Position numbers and translations under genes: made by a program. Below, in pieces: positions 16,252 through 23,849 of a stretch of 64,000 bases of DNA. This stretch comes from a virus. Location of the stretch: positions 116,180 to 180,179 of the IMG/VR virus record IMGVR_UViG_3300024243_000005; one strand, given 5' to 3'. Under the pieces are notes generated by a model. The model had not been told where the DNA came from and did not search any database. It saw only the letters and a list, made by a program, of their open reading frames with translations. Position 1 is the first letter of the stretch. Every line of letters starts with the position of its first letter.

Positions 16252-16440
16252 TCAGTCTTCCTCAGACTCAGCCAACGCCTCCTCTTCCTGCGCGGCCAGG
16301 TCCTCTTCCCCCGCCGCAAGCGCATCCGCGATGCGCCCCTGAATGATCTTCAAACCATCGCAATACTCCTGAAGGGAACACTTCACCTTCGTAGCAGCCT
16401 GCGCCGCCTCTTCACCGATTGCTTCGAATTTCTCATCCAT
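16252..16440 (-). CDS. Acidic helical protein, 62 aa
   Basis: ATG overlaps the upstream stop. Sequence MDEKFEAIGEEAAQAATKV continues into a Glu/Ala-rich helix ending EALAESEED. Possibly a DNA mimic or coiled coil; only composition supports this. Confidence 0.65.
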   Translation of the reverse strand: MDEKFEAIGEEAAQAATKVKCSLQEYCDGLKIIQGRIADALAAGEEDLAAQEEEALAESEED

Positions 16441-17081
16441 CAGCTCTCTCCTCCTATCGCCATTAGCATTCGATACAGTGTATCTGCTTCTGAAAGCACC
16501 AGCGCACGTTTGTAGTTGGGGTACCAGGATTCCGAAGTCTGCTTCTGGTTCCACTGTTCGAGGAAGGCGTGCAGCTCCATCTCATCTGTCAGGTACGCGC
16601 CCTCCCAATGGTCATCGAGCGCCTCTTCCCGGCATCGGTCGAAGTCCACTGAAGGGCTCTCCGACGTACACGTCCACACGTACCCAGGAACGTCCCGTCC
16701 GTCGTCGTTGCACACCTCAAGAAGTAGCCCCACGTTCTCAAAGAACCCCTCGTTCCAATTGGACAACGCCTCACAATACACCGGGCCGCTCCACTCGTGG
16801 ACCTTGTCGGCTACCATGAAGCGCTCCACCTCTCGCGCTGCATTGCGGTCGTGCGTCGAATCTGCGAAGCACTGTGGGCATAAGCACTGGTGTGCTCGAT
16901 CATGTTCCGCACCACAGGTATCACACACCCAGGGGCCACAATGGCCCTCTGCGTGCTCCCGTGCCCCGTCATCACCACTATTCTTAACCGACCCAACGAC
17001 GCTGCCACACCCGCCACACGCGTACGCGATGACCTTGTCTGTACCTTGCTTCGTCAGCGCTATCGGGGGCGCCTTATCCAT
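16440..17081 (-). CDS. Zinc-ribbon protein, 213 aa
   Basis: Start MDKAPPIALTK. Ribbons: ACGGCG, later CDTCGAEH and CLCPQCF. The rest is acidic, with a C-terminal helix (ALVLSEADTLYRMLMAIGG). Unrecognised. Overlaps the 65-aa gene upstream by 8 nt. Confidence 0.7.
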   Translation of the reverse strand: MDKAPPIALTKQGTDKVIAYACGGCGSVVGSVKNSGDDGAREHAEGHCGPWVCDTCGAEHDRAHQCLCPQCFADSTHDRNAAREVERFMVADKVHEWSGPVYCEALSNWNEGFFENVGLLLEVCNDDGRDVPGYVWTCTSESPSVDFDRCREEALDDHWEGAYLTDEMELHAFLEQWNQKQTSESWYPNYKRALVLSEADTLYRMLMAIGGES

Positions 17082-17271
17082 CGAGGACCCACCGTAGCAG
17101 CGTTCCCTTCTCGATGTCCTCCACGCTCGCCGGACGGTGTGCCCCGCCGTCCAGAACGACAGCCACCAACGGCACTGAAACGGTGCACCCAGGAGTGGGG
17201 CACTTCCTTCTCGCGTACAGCGGTGACTCCTGCACAAACTCCAACGCCACGTTACATTTCCCGCAGTTCAT
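17074..17271 (-). CDS. Small zinc-ribbon protein, 65 aa
   Basis: [13 protein letters not shown] ... KCPTPGCTVSVPL makes one ribbon with two cysteine pairs. Unknown function. Confidence 0.7.
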   Translation of the reverse strand: MNCGKCNVALEFVQESPLYARRKCPTPGCTVSVPLVAVVLDGGAHRPASVEDIEKGTLLRWVLDG

Positions 17272-17488
17272 CTTCGCTCCCTCTGTTGGGTGCGTCCCAC
17301 CCGATAGCTTTGCTCGCCGCTACGTGACCACCCTGACCCACCTCTCGCTTCTTCGTACCCATCACTTTTATGTAGTGCTGTCCCGTTTCCCCCTGGAACA
17401 CCGGGTCCCCAAGAGGGGCGAACCGCCACCGTCGCAGAAGATCTTCGTAGCTCGCTGCGTCGATCCATGCTTTGTCGCTCTCACTCAT
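17252..17488 (-). CDS. Hypothetical protein, 78 aa
   Basis: Starts [20 protein letters not shown]. The segment [20 protein letters not shown] is typical of short phage proteins with a conserved RFAPxGxPxFQGE motif, so the gene is probably real. Function unknown. Confidence 0.7.
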   Translation of the reverse strand: MSESDKAWIDAASYEDLLRRWRFAPLGDPVFQGETGQHYIKVMGTKKREVGQGGHVAASKAIGWDAPNRGSEDELREM

Positions 17489-17975
17489 CACGACTCTCCA
17501 TGTCCAACCCCTTAGCCTCAAACACATCGTACAGTGCGTCGTGCAGCGCCTTAGCCTCGGGGGATACATCGCTATTCATCGGCGTGTGCTCCAGGATCTC
17601 CATGAGCAGAGCCTGGTCCTTCTCATCGATGGCGTCGACGACATCGAGCAGCTTCTTCTTCACCTCGGGCTCAGGCATCTCAACTTCCTCTGGTTCGGGT
17701 TCAGGTTCGGGTGGTGGAGGTGGGAGCGGGGGCTCAGGTTCCGACTCTATTGCAAACTCTTCCAAGAGAGCGATGGCACCTTTCAACTTCAACAACGCAC
17801 GCACCTCCACTTGCCGTATGCGCTCCCTGGTCAAGTTGAGGATCTCCCCTACTTCCTCAAGTGTAAGACCCTCCCCATCAACACCACCTGCAACAACCAG
17901 AACACAAGTGTGCGCCATTTCATGGACTTCCAGATGTGGGAAGTTCAGCTTGAGGGAGCCGGTATTGGGATTCAC
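17481..17975 (-). CDS. Sigma-70 region 4-like DNA-binding protein
   Basis: 164 aa from a GTG start. [20 protein letters not shown] at about residues 39-58 is the region 4.2 helix-turn-helix that contacts the -35 element, and CVLVVAGG just before it fits the usual lead-in. There are no regions 2 or 3. A Pro/Glu repeat linker ([18 protein letters not shown]) joins it to a helical C-terminus. It is probably a phage transcription regulator or co-activator of host polymerase, not a full sigma factor. Confidence 0.8.
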   Translation of the reverse strand: MNPNTGSLKLNFPHLEVHEMAHTCVLVVAGGVDGEGLTLEEVGEILNLTRERIRQVEVRALLKLKGAIALLEEFAIESEPEPPLPPPPPEPEPEPEEVEMPEPEVKKKLLDVVDAIDEKDQALLMEILEHTPMNSDVSPEAKALHDALYDVFEAKGLDMESRDE

Positions 17976-18185
17976 GTCCGTGTAGATGTGGTATTTGCAC
18001 GAGACATAAGGGCACGGTCCCGTCTTGTCACACTCGCCCCACGTACGCGGTTTACGCGGTAAATTAAAAGCACTGAGTGCAGCACCCTCCAGTAGCTCTG
18101 CACGTGATAGCTTTTTTGCGGCAAGGTCTTAGCGCGTGGCCCCCGCGTCTCACGACGATGCTGCCGTGTAGGGTGTTTGCGTTCG
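17976..18185. other. Intergenic region with palindrome
   Basis: About 210 bp without a convincing gene. It carries TTTACGCGGTAAA (18051-18063) and is the likely promoter/leader for the sigma-4 operon (minus strand). Confidence 0.35.
18051..18063. repeat. Dispersed palindrome TTTAC-NNN-GTAAA (representative copy)
   Basis: Perfect copies at 2833, 7357, 13531, 18051, 31541, 39382, 48517, 56781 and 61473; single-mismatch copies at 29133 and 43640. The three central bases are always G or C. Copies fall inside genes in different frames and in intergenic DNA, so conservation is at the DNA level. Suggests a recognition site for a dimeric DNA-binding protein. Confidence 0.7.
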
Positions 18186-18605
18186 CTATCCACCGCGCGC
18201 CTTCACCTTTCCCGGAGGTGTGTACTGCGCCTCAAGTGCCCTCTTATCCGCCGCACTCAGCTCCAACGTACGCCCTTTGCCGTGTGCACATTTGTACACC
18301 TTCTTGGCAGGTTTCTTCGCTGCATTCTTCGCTGCCTTCTTGGCGCGCTTCTTCTTCTTGGGGGGCTTCCGTTTCACCTTCTTCGCGTAGCGCTCCTTGT
18401 GTTCCTTCAACAACATGAGCCACCCTTGTCGTTCATCGCCCTCGGAAGCCATCACATTCCAGTGCAGTATGGTCCCGACGCGGTCGTGCCACGCCAAGTC
18501 GAAGTCACAAGACTTGCACCAGGCAAACCACTTATTGGTGTTGCTATCCATGATCTCAGGCTTATGCCTGCAGATAGGACACGGCTTGATGATGGGTGGT
18601 GGCAT
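18186..18605 (-). CDS. Zinc knuckle plus histone H1-like lysine tail
   Basis: 139 aa. The N-terminus has CPIC and CKSC pairs (PCPICRHKPEIM; WCKSCDFDL), a zinc ribbon. The middle is a Lys/Ala/Pro-rich stretch (KKVKRKPPKKKKRAKKAAK, continuing NAAKKPAKK) like histone H1 tails or bacterial Hc1-type proteins. Such tails bind DNA non-specifically. A nucleoid-compaction or packaging role is an inference. Confidence 0.75.
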   Translation of the reverse strand: MPPPIIKPCPICRHKPEIMDSNTNKWFAWCKSCDFDLAWHDRVGTILHWNVMASEGDERQGWLMLLKEHKERYAKKVKRKPPKKKKRAKKAAKNAAKKPAKKVYKCAHGKGRTLELSAADKRALEAQYTPPGKVKARGG

Positions 18606-18832
18606 CAGCGCGGGAACAGACGCATCGGCACGGAGCGCAGCACGGCGTCGCCGCCGTGACCATATTCCTCCATGACCCCATTCTTGTAGTCCATGCAGAT
18701 CAGGTCACACTTGTCACCCGCCTTGAACGCGCCGAAGTCGACCTTGAAAATCACGTCGGCGTACTGGAAGCACTGCTCGTCAACTTCTTCGACATCGTTG
18801 TGGGATGTGTGCTCGAAAATCTCGTCAACCAT
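18605..18832 (-). CDS. Hypothetical protein, 75 aa
   Basis: Acidic, starts MVDEIFEHTSHNDVEEVDEQ; beta-rich second half. Its TGA overlaps the next ATG. Unrecognised. Confidence 0.7.
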   Translation of the reverse strand: MVDEIFEHTSHNDVEEVDEQCFQYADVIFKVDFGAFKAGDKCDLICMDYKNGVMEEYGHGGDAVLRSVPMRLFPR

Positions 18833-19013
18833 CTTTGGACTCCTTGGCCATATTCTCTGTAGTGGTGTCCGTCCCCCAATCCCGAGAACCGCAACACGAG
18901 CACCGTGGCAGAGGCACCGGCTCTGGTTCTTCCTTCACCGAATGTATTTTCCAAGTGCGCGGACCAATTTTCTCAAACCAGACCGGCATCCCCGGTGCTA
19001 TAGCCCTGCTCAT
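18825..19013 (-). CDS. Small CxxC protein, 62 aa
   Basis: Starts MSRAIAPGMPVWFEKIGPR; a single RCSCCGSRDWG knuckle. Overlaps the next gene by 8 nt. Confidence 0.6.
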   Translation of the reverse strand: MSRAIAPGMPVWFEKIGPRTWKIHSVKEEPEPVPLPRCSCCGSRDWGTDTTTENMAKESKDG

Positions 19014-19039
19014 GGTTTCTCCGTGTCCGCAGTGGTTGA

Positions 19040-19201
19040 TTATGGCATGTCCATGGGCCAAATCAGCCGCCCAAAAATGTGACGTTCCGCCTCGGACACA
19101 ATGTTGGCGATCTTTTCGTCTCCCTGATCCCGCCCTTCCTCAACAGGATCAATGTCCACATAGATTTTATCCGGCGGCGGGGGAGGTGCATGCCGTCTCA
19201 T
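19040..19201 (-). CDS. Hypothetical protein, 53 aa
   Basis: Starts MRRHAPPPPPDKIYVDIDPV; short, with Pro run then acidic helix. Overlaps the preceding 58-aa gene. Weakly supported. Confidence 0.45.
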   Translation of the reverse strand: MRRHAPPPPPDKIYVDIDPVEEGRDQGDEKIANIVSEAERHIFGRLIWPMDMP

Positions 19202-19343
19202 TGTGGCCAAGACTTTCCTGGTACTCCAGAACACAATCGGCGCGGCCTCTTTGCACCACGGCGAACAGTGGTGAAGGAGGGGGGTCAATCTCGCTGTACC
19301 TGATCGCTTTTCCGCACGCCAGGCAGTCCCTCTTTTTATACAT
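19167..19343 (-). CDS. Small CxxC protein, 58 aa
   Basis: ATG at 19343, GGGAG about 11 nt upstream. Starts MYKKRDCLACGKAIRYSEID, a typical zinc-knuckle start for short phage proteins. It fills the space between genes and overlaps the next upstream stop by 8 nt. Confidence 0.5.
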   Translation of the reverse strand: MYKKRDCLACGKAIRYSEIDPPPSPLFAVVQRGRADCVLEYQESLGHNETACTSPAAG

Positions 19344-19662
19344 GCCGCTTGCCGCTCCCTGTTGATTGCAGCACGGCAGACGGTCGCATCATGCTTACGT
19401 GATCCACTCCATCCTCTGCGTCACCCAGACACGGGGACTTGTCTTTGCCTGTCAGTAACGACGTAGCTGCATCATACCCCGCCTTGTACAACACAAACGT
19501 CTTCTTCGATTGACACCCGCCGCACGTCACCTCTGCGGGGTCCTTGCTCACCCGCAACGCGGAACGTGTGTACCCGGGATGTGGTCCGCGCCCCGGGATC
19601 TTGCCACCGCACGCACTCTTCTTCGCACCATAATCGAGGTGTACCTTCTCACTTGAGGACAT
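19336..19662 (-). CDS. Hypothetical cysteine-containing protein, 108 aa
   Basis: Starts MSSSEKVHLDYGAKKSACGG; contains SACGG and TCGGCQSKKTFV as possible zinc ligands. Overlaps the upstream gene by 14 nt. Confidence 0.65.
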   Translation of the reverse strand: MSSSEKVHLDYGAKKSACGGKIPGRGPHPGYTRSALRVSKDPAEVTCGGCQSKKTFVLYKAGYDAATSLLTGKDKSPCLGDAEDGVDHVSMMRPSAVLQSTGSGKRHV

Positions 19663-19972
19663 CGCGCAGCACCTCCGGTTCCTCCAACCAGCGAACCGGC
19701 TTACCGTGGTCCAGCGCATAGCGGTACTCGCGCCGCGTCCCGTTGCCGATGTAGCCACCCGGGTTGATGACCAGCACCTCGTTGCACAGGTCAATCTTGC
19801 GCAGGTGTAGCTCGTTCAGCGCTCGCCGCTCCTTGTCATCCTTCGGGTGGAAGTCCTTGAACACCCCAACAGTAAGCACGATGTTCCCTGCCAACGTCTC
19901 TGCACGGTTCGCAGCGTGGAACGCCTCTTCGAAGCGGGTGCTGCCGATGAGACAGACGATCTTTGTTGTCAC
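19649..19972 (-). CDS. Nucleoside 2-deoxyribosyltransferase-like (DUF4406-type) protein
   Basis: 107 aa. Strand-loop start KIVCLIGSTRFEEAF, followed by HLRKIDLCNEVLVINPGGYIG and RREYRYALDHGKPVRWLE, follows the small Rossmann-like fold of nucleoside deoxyribosyltransferase relatives. Such proteins could cleave or exchange nucleoside bases. A second, more divergent member is at 34133. Confidence 0.7.
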   Translation of the reverse strand: MTTKIVCLIGSTRFEEAFHAANRAETLAGNIVLTVGVFKDFHPKDDKERRALNELHLRKIDLCNEVLVINPGGYIGNGTRREYRYALDHGKPVRWLEEPEVLRDVLK

Positions 19973-20196
19973 CCCACCACCTCCTTCCAGTCCTCACGCA
20001 TTCGTTTCAGCTCCTCCAGCACACCATCCCGCAGATCGTACAAATCCTCGCAGAGTCGGACCCAGGTCACACAGTACGCACGCTCCCAAACGAAGAGTGT
20101 GATGGAATGCGCCCCCACCTCTACACCGTAGCCCCGCTGGTTCTCACCCCGGGGAATCCACCCGCGCATCACCCACTCACCTCTTATCTTTGGCAT
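19969..20196 (-). CDS. Hypothetical protein, 75 aa
   Basis: Starts MPKIRGEWVMRGWIPRGENQ, ends with a helix (LEELKRMREDWKEVV). 4-nt overlap with the gene downstream. Unrecognised. Confidence 0.65.
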   Translation of the reverse strand: MPKIRGEWVMRGWIPRGENQRGYGVEVGAHSITLFVWERAYCVTWVRLCEDLYDLRDGVLEELKRMREDWKEVVG

Positions 20197-20338
20197 CTTT
20201 GCCCTCCTCAACGGCACGTCGGAACGCCGCCGTCAACTCCTGCCACTGCTTCAGCAACCCCTGCTGCTTGGCCCAGCGCTTCTCCTTGAGGATGGCGAGC
20301 CGGTCAGCCTTGAGCCCCTGCATGTTGTACTTGGTCAT
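20177..20338 (-). CDS. Basic helical protein, 53 aa
   Basis: MTKYNMQGLKADRLAILKEK followed by Lys/Arg-rich helix. Preceded by GGGGGAG. Unrecognised. Confidence 0.6.
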   Translation of the reverse strand: MTKYNMQGLKADRLAILKEKRWAKQQGLLKQWQELTAAFRRAVEEGKDAKDKR

Positions 20339-20520
20339 CTCTCCCCCTCCGTGCCTCCAGTGGTTGGATTCGGTTCGTGTTGCTTCTCCACCTCGCCGTA
20401 CAGGTAGGCGTCTGAGCACTCATCTGAGCACCACACCAAGGGGATGCCCGGATACCAGTGCCACCCCGCCTTCTTGTCCCATGGCTCGCGCTTACCGCAT
20501 GTCCCGCAGGTGTAGGTCAC
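20335..20520 (-). CDS. Small zinc-finger protein, 61 aa
   Basis: YTCGTCGKREPW and VWCSDECSDAYLYG give a treble-clef-like four-cysteine finger. 4-nt overlaps at both ends. Confidence 0.7.
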   Translation of the reverse strand: MTYTCGTCGKREPWDKKAGWHWYPGIPLVWCSDECSDAYLYGEVEKQHEPNPTTGGTEGER

Positions 20521-20702
20521 TTGCTGGATCCGGTCAGATCGTGTGCCCCCTTGAGTGCCAGGTACCGCTCCTGTTCGCCACTGACCCGCTCCCTCAGCCG
20601 CTCAATCTCGGCGTCCTTCTCCTCTGCCACCTCAATAATCCTGTCCTTGAGCGCGGTAATCTCACGCTGCATTTTTCGTTGACTATCCATTTTTCTCTCC
20701 AT
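20517..20702 (-). CDS. Coiled-coil protein, 61 aa
   Basis: Continuous charged heptad helix (ITALKDRIIEVAEEKDAEIE). Start either at 20702 or at MDSQRK (20690). Unrecognised. Confidence 0.65.
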   Translation of the reverse strand: MERKMDSQRKMQREITALKDRIIEVAEEKDAEIERLRERVSGEQERYLALKGAHDLTGSSK

Positions 20703-21258
20703 CTTTGAGCGCCCGCACGATGTCCTGATACAGGGTCTCGTCGTGGCTCTTGGCTAGTGGTATGCACCTGGTCAACAGTGCGCAGGTAACGGTCATGGCG
20801 GCTACACGCTTCCGAACACGGGCCAGCTCCACGTTCAGCGCATCCACGTTATCAGCCTCTATGCCGGCCCACTTTCGCACGCCCTTAACCTCGGATCGGA
20901 GCGCATCACGTTCTTTATCCAGGGCCTCAACCCCCGCCTCAACCCGACTCCCCGAAACAATCCGCCACACGGTAGCCAGATCTGCGACGGCCTGCTCTGG
21001 AGCCCACCCGTTGCAGTTGCGGATGTGGTTGCGCTCCAGGCGCTGTAGTGCCAGCGGTGCATCGCCGTCCGATCCATCTTGACGCCCGGACACGAGCCGG
21101 GTCAGGGTCGCGAGGGCTTCCAGGGTTTCTGCCTTGGGGTGTATGCCGAGTCGGCCTGTCGCGTTGATATAGTGCCGCACGGTGTCCAGCGCCCGCAGCC
21201 CGTCGCGCTCCTGGTCCTGGTTAGGCCTCCGATCTCGGCTGTTAGGTTTTGGATTCAT
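20683..21258 (-). CDS. Hypothetical helical protein, 191 aa
   Basis: Starts MNPKPNSRDRRPNQDQERDG. Two helical repeats with RHYINATGRLG and LATLTRLVSG. Long helix at the C-terminus. Unrecognised. Confidence 0.7.
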   Translation of the reverse strand: MNPKPNSRDRRPNQDQERDGLRALDTVRHYINATGRLGIHPKAETLEALATLTRLVSGRQDGSDGDAPLALQRLERNHIRNCNGWAPEQAVADLATVWRIVSGSRVEAGVEALDKERDALRSEVKGVRKWAGIEADNVDALNVELARVRKRVAAMTVTCALLTRCIPLAKSHDETLYQDIVRALKDGEKNG

Positions 21259-21442
21259 TTCTCGTCTCCCCCTTGCTGCAAGCGGTAAGAAGTGGGCGTT
21301 TTAGAAAGCACCACGCGATACTGGTTTTATGGGGGTCATGGTATGCAGACACCAACTCCCACCCCTCTGCGCCTAATTCATTCAACAATGCTTCGATACA
21401 TTCACCAGGGTGCTCGCACGTCGTTTTATACTCCCACTTCAT
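21242..21442 (-). CDS. DUF4177-like protein, 66 aa
   Basis: MKWEYKTTC...LLNELGAEGWELVSAYHD...WCFLKRP is the DUF4177 pattern: N-terminal strand, helix, GAEGWELV, then a last strand. Function of the family is unknown; it is common in phages and bacteria. Confidence 0.75.
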   Translation of the reverse strand: MKWEYKTTCEHPGECIEALLNELGAEGWELVSAYHDPHKTSIAWCFLKRPLLTACSKGETRNESKT

Positions 21443-21624
21443 GGCTGCTCCTTAGTGGTGGGAAGCGGACGCCCCATTGAGTCGACGGTCGGCTCAGAGC
21501 AAAGCTTGTCCATTAATTTGCGGAGGCGCTTCCTGTTGGTCTCAGAGCACTTGCCGCACCGAGTCTTCCCAGGGTGCCCGGGCATGGCTTCGGCGTATTC
21601 CATTCCGTGTTTTTTACAGATCAT
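21439..21624 (-). CDS. Small zinc-knuckle protein, 61 aa
   Basis: MICKKHGMEYAEAMPGHPGK then CGKCSETNRKRLRKL: one C-x-x-C pair plus an N-terminal Cys/His pair, as in short phage zinc fingers. Overlaps neighbours by 4 nt. Confidence 0.7.
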   Translation of the reverse strand: MICKKHGMEYAEAMPGHPGKTRCGKCSETNRKRLRKLMDKLCSEPTVDSMGRPLPTTKEQP

Positions 21625-21830
21625 GACTGCCCCTTAGATCTGGCTCGGCGTTCCAGGTCGCACATCTCGCCCTCTTCCCTGACCTGATAGAACGCGCCCT
21701 GCCAGAAGATGGATATCTTGCTCTTGGCTTTGTGTTTTATTTCCCCAAATACCACCCCGCGCCCCAACGACAAGCCAAGGGTGAAAGCCACCAAGATCAA
21801 AATACCGCCGATTGTGTAGAGAGTTATCAC
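21621..21830 (-). CDS. Single-pass membrane protein, 69 aa
   Basis: GTG start. Residues 3-24 (TLYTIGGILILVAFTLGLSL) form a membrane helix, with a basic cytoplasmic tail. Unrecognised. Confidence 0.65.
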   Translation of the reverse strand: MITLYTIGGILILVAFTLGLSLGRGVVFGEIKHKAKSKISIFWQGAFYQVREEGEMCDLERRARSKGQS

Positions 21831-21831
21831 G

Positions 21832-22002
21832 TCACTTCTCCTGTCCGGATCCGGCCTTCGCCTTTAGTTCTGCCTTCTGTTTCGCCCTGGCCAACGGCCC
21901 GCGCCGCTTGTGCGTGCCCTTGCGCCATCCAAGGTGGCGGCGGATCACGCTGTGATGGATGCCTATGATTTTCTGAATCTTCGGCCATGAGCAACTCCAC
22001 AC
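21832..22002 (-). CDS. Small basic HTH-like protein, 56 aa
   Basis: GTG start. The segment WPKIQKIIGIHHSVIRRHLG reads as a helix-turn-helix, followed by a basic helix (HKRRGPLARAKQKAELKAKA). It ends with TGA one base before the next GTG start, with GGAG in between. A competing frame over the same DNA (21827-21988) is Pro/Gln-rich and less protein-like. Assignment rests on composition and spacing. Confidence 0.5.
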   Translation of the reverse strand: MWSCSWPKIQKIIGIHHSVIRRHLGWRKGTHKRRGPLARAKQKAELKAKAGSGQEK

Positions 22003-22343
22003 TCAACCAAATCAGCCACCGCGCACCCGGCAAACCCAGCGCCTGGATCCGCAACCATGTGCCGGTCGCCGCGCCAGTGGTTCGGGTCGCCGTCGTAGGG
22101 TATGCCGCACGTGGAGCAGCGGTGGACGCAGGCCCCGCACACCGCCAGCACCAGGACCGCGTCCCGTTTTAGCTCGGCGAACCTGTGACAGACGGGACAC
22201 CAGCCCCATCCGCACTCCGGGCACGTCGGGCGGTGGTCATCGGCCTCGCGCTGGAACTTGTGGCCGCAGTGGTCGCATGTGTCGCGGACTGGCGGCGGGG
22301 CGTCGTAGGGGTAGCCGGTCACGAGACCGCCCCCAAGTGCCAC
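21963..22343 (-). CDS. Multi-zinc-ribbon protein, 126 aa
   Basis: Ribbons: CDHCGHKF, CPECGWGWCPVCH, CGACVHRCSTCG. The C-terminal GDPNHWRGDRH resembles restriction/HNH-adjacent sequence but no HNH motif is complete. Unknown function. Confidence 0.7.
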   Translation of the reverse strand: MALGGGLVTGYPYDAPPPVRDTCDHCGHKFQREADDHRPTCPECGWGWCPVCHRFAELKRDAVLVLAVCGACVHRCSTCGIPYDGDPNHWRGDRHMVADPGAGFAGCAVADLVECGVAHGRRFRKS

Positions 22344-22579
22344 AGGAGCCGCCAGGCGATCCCCTCGTGCGCGTACCTGGTCTCCTCACAGCCTGGTGTC
22401 GCGCAGGAGCCGCCCCAGAGGCCGTCCTTGGGTCTGAACTCATGATCGAGCCGCGGGGCCAGGAGGGTGCTCAGGGCGCGGTAGGTGGCCAGGCGTCTGG
22501 CGTATGCCTTCAGGCGGGCGCCGTTGCCTTGTTGGTGGGTTGTGCTATTCTGTTTGGACATCTGATCTCCTTGTTTCAA
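22319..22579 (-). CDS. Hypothetical protein, 80-86 aa
   Basis: Start at 22579 or, more likely, MSKQNS at 22561 (AAGGAGATCAG upstream). Helical (RLKAYARRLATYRALSTLLA), with CATPGCEETRYAHEGIAW near the end. Unrecognised. Confidence 0.6.
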   Translation of the reverse strand: MKQGDQMSKQNSTTHQQGNGARLKAYARRLATYRALSTLLAPRLDHEFRPKDGLWGGSCATPGCEETRYAHEGIAWRLLWHLGAVS

Positions 22580-22591
22580 GCCAGGCCCTGT

Positions 22592-22711
22592 TCACGCGGG
22601 GCCTGGTGTACCTGAGTAATACGCGTCGTACGTCCAGTGCATCCTGTACTCGTCGGGACCGAACCTTTCGAGGCCGTGATCGTAGCTGCCGCTGGTGTTG
22701 TATCTACCCAT
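22592..22711 (-). CDS. Small protein, 39 aa
   Basis: ATG at 22711 with GAGGAGGTGGTG directly upstream. Sequence MGRYNTSGSYDHGLERFGPD continues YRMHWTYDAYYSGTPGPA. Tyr/Gly-rich. The stop lies in a perfect 8-bp hairpin (CCAGGCCC/GGGCCTGG), which could attenuate transcription. Confidence 0.65.
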   Translation of the reverse strand: MGRYNTSGSYDHGLERFGPDEYRMHWTYDAYYSGTPGPA

Positions 22712-22721
22712 CACCACCTCC

Positions 22722-22928
22722 TCACGCGTAGTGCGCATGGTCTGGGCAATAATGCCACTCAAACCTAGCGGACCCAGGACCCCCGGGGGGTTCTATCTGC
22801 ACACGCTTCATCCACCCGCTACTGCTAATCTCCGGATGCGGTTTAATCGTGGCGTCACAAGCGTCACACTCCAGTCGCACAAGAAACCTCCTGCCGGTAC
22901 CCTCTTCAACTGCGTAGACCTTAGCCAT
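22722..22928 (-). CDS. Hypothetical protein, 68 aa
   Basis: Starts MAKVYAVEEGTGRRFLVRLE; single CDAC knuckle plus HYCPDHAH at the C-terminus, which could complete a zinc site. 8-nt overlap with upstream gene. Confidence 0.7.
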   Translation of the reverse strand: MAKVYAVEEGTGRRFLVRLECDACDATIKPHPEISSSGWMKRVQIEPPGGPGSARFEWHYCPDHAHYA

Positions 22929-23115
22929 CGATCGGCCCCTGCGGCAGAAGCGCCCAGTGTTTGCCGTCCCAGTAATACCACCCCAGGTCAGTCTCGACGT
23001 ACCAAGCGTTGCGCTCCGTGTTGTAGCGCATGGAAAGAACCTCCTTACCGGGAGGATCAGAGAAGCTGTACTGTTTGAGAATACGTGCATGGTGCTCCGT
23101 CATCCGCATCGTCAT
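22921..23115 (-). CDS. Hypothetical protein, 64 aa
   Basis: Second half NAWYVETDLGWYYWDGKHWA is a tryptophan/tyrosine-rich beta hairpin resembling WW-like or SPOR-adjacent repeats. Starts at 23115 or 23109. Unrecognised. Confidence 0.65.
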   Translation of the reverse strand: MTMRMTEHHARILKQYSFSDPPGKEVLSMRYNTERNAWYVETDLGWYYWDGKHWALLPQGPIDG

Positions 23116-23840
23116 GCCTCCTCCTCCTCATGTGCAGGAAGTTGTAGCTTCTCCCCCACCGCCAGCGCGTGCAACTGCCGAATAGACGAAAGGCCAAGAC
23201 GCATCACCGCTGACATCGTGAACGCCTCAATCTCCGCCTTGCCTGCCACGACAACCTTCTCCGCAGCCTCCTTGAAGGACTCAACGGCAAAGGGGCGGTT
23301 GGCCTCCACCTCGCGCATCACGTACTCCAGGACACCTCGTAAGTGCTCGCGGTCTCCCTTACCGATGCGTGACTTCCTGAGTAGCGACAGCCCGTGGTCA
23401 ACCTTCGCCCGGAGCTTATCGACGATCTCCGCCTGGTCCTCAACGAAGCCACGCACAACCCTCTCAACCTCTGTCTTCATCGACGGTGCGATGCCTGGCA
23501 CAGATTCACCACCGAGACGCGAAAGCGTACAGGGGACACCCTCTCCCATGTTGGGCGTCGTAAGGAACTCTGCGTATTGTGCTTGGCTCAGGTGCACTTC
23601 AACGATGTTGCGCCCCGAGGAAAACCAATACCTCAAGAGGTGAAACCGTCGCTTGCTGTGTTTGATTTTGATGCAGATGAAAGTACCGTGGTCTTCGATT
23701 GCGGAGCCATACAGCTTGGCGTGGCCCTGCACGCGAGTCACACTGATCTGTCCGTACGCCGGATGTGTCTCCAGCTCTTCAGTCTCTCCTGGAGTAGTGC
23801 CCGGGACCTTGGTGATCTTCGGTTCGCGAGTGGGGGTCAT
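23112..23840 (-). CDS. Hypothetical protein, 242 aa
   Basis: Beta-rich N-terminus with ITKVPGTTPGETEELETHPA, then helical. Contains RGFVEDQAEIVDKLRAKVDH and a C-terminal MRLGLSSIRQLHALAVGEKL. No motif recognised. Confidence 0.7.
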   Translation of the reverse strand: MTPTREPKITKVPGTTPGETEELETHPAYGQISVTRVQGHAKLYGSAIEDHGTFICIKIKHSKRRFHLLRYWFSSGRNIVEVHLSQAQYAEFLTTPNMGEGVPCTLSRLGGESVPGIAPSMKTEVERVVRGFVEDQAEIVDKLRAKVDHGLSLLRKSRIGKGDREHLRGVLEYVMREVEANRPFAVESFKEAAEKVVVAGKAEIEAFTMSAVMRLGLSSIRQLHALAVGEKLQLPAHEEEEA

Positions 23841-23849
23841 CAGCGCAGC

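Noticed and set aside
17972-18193. Minus-strand 73-codon frame upstream of the sigma-4 gene
   Set aside because: Arg/Thr/Ser-rich low-quality sequence, no ribosome-binding site; treated as promoter region.
22580-22607. Perfect 8-bp hairpin CCAGGCCC/GGGCCTGG as a terminator
   Set aside because: No following T run on either strand and it overlaps a stop codon; recorded only as possible attenuation.
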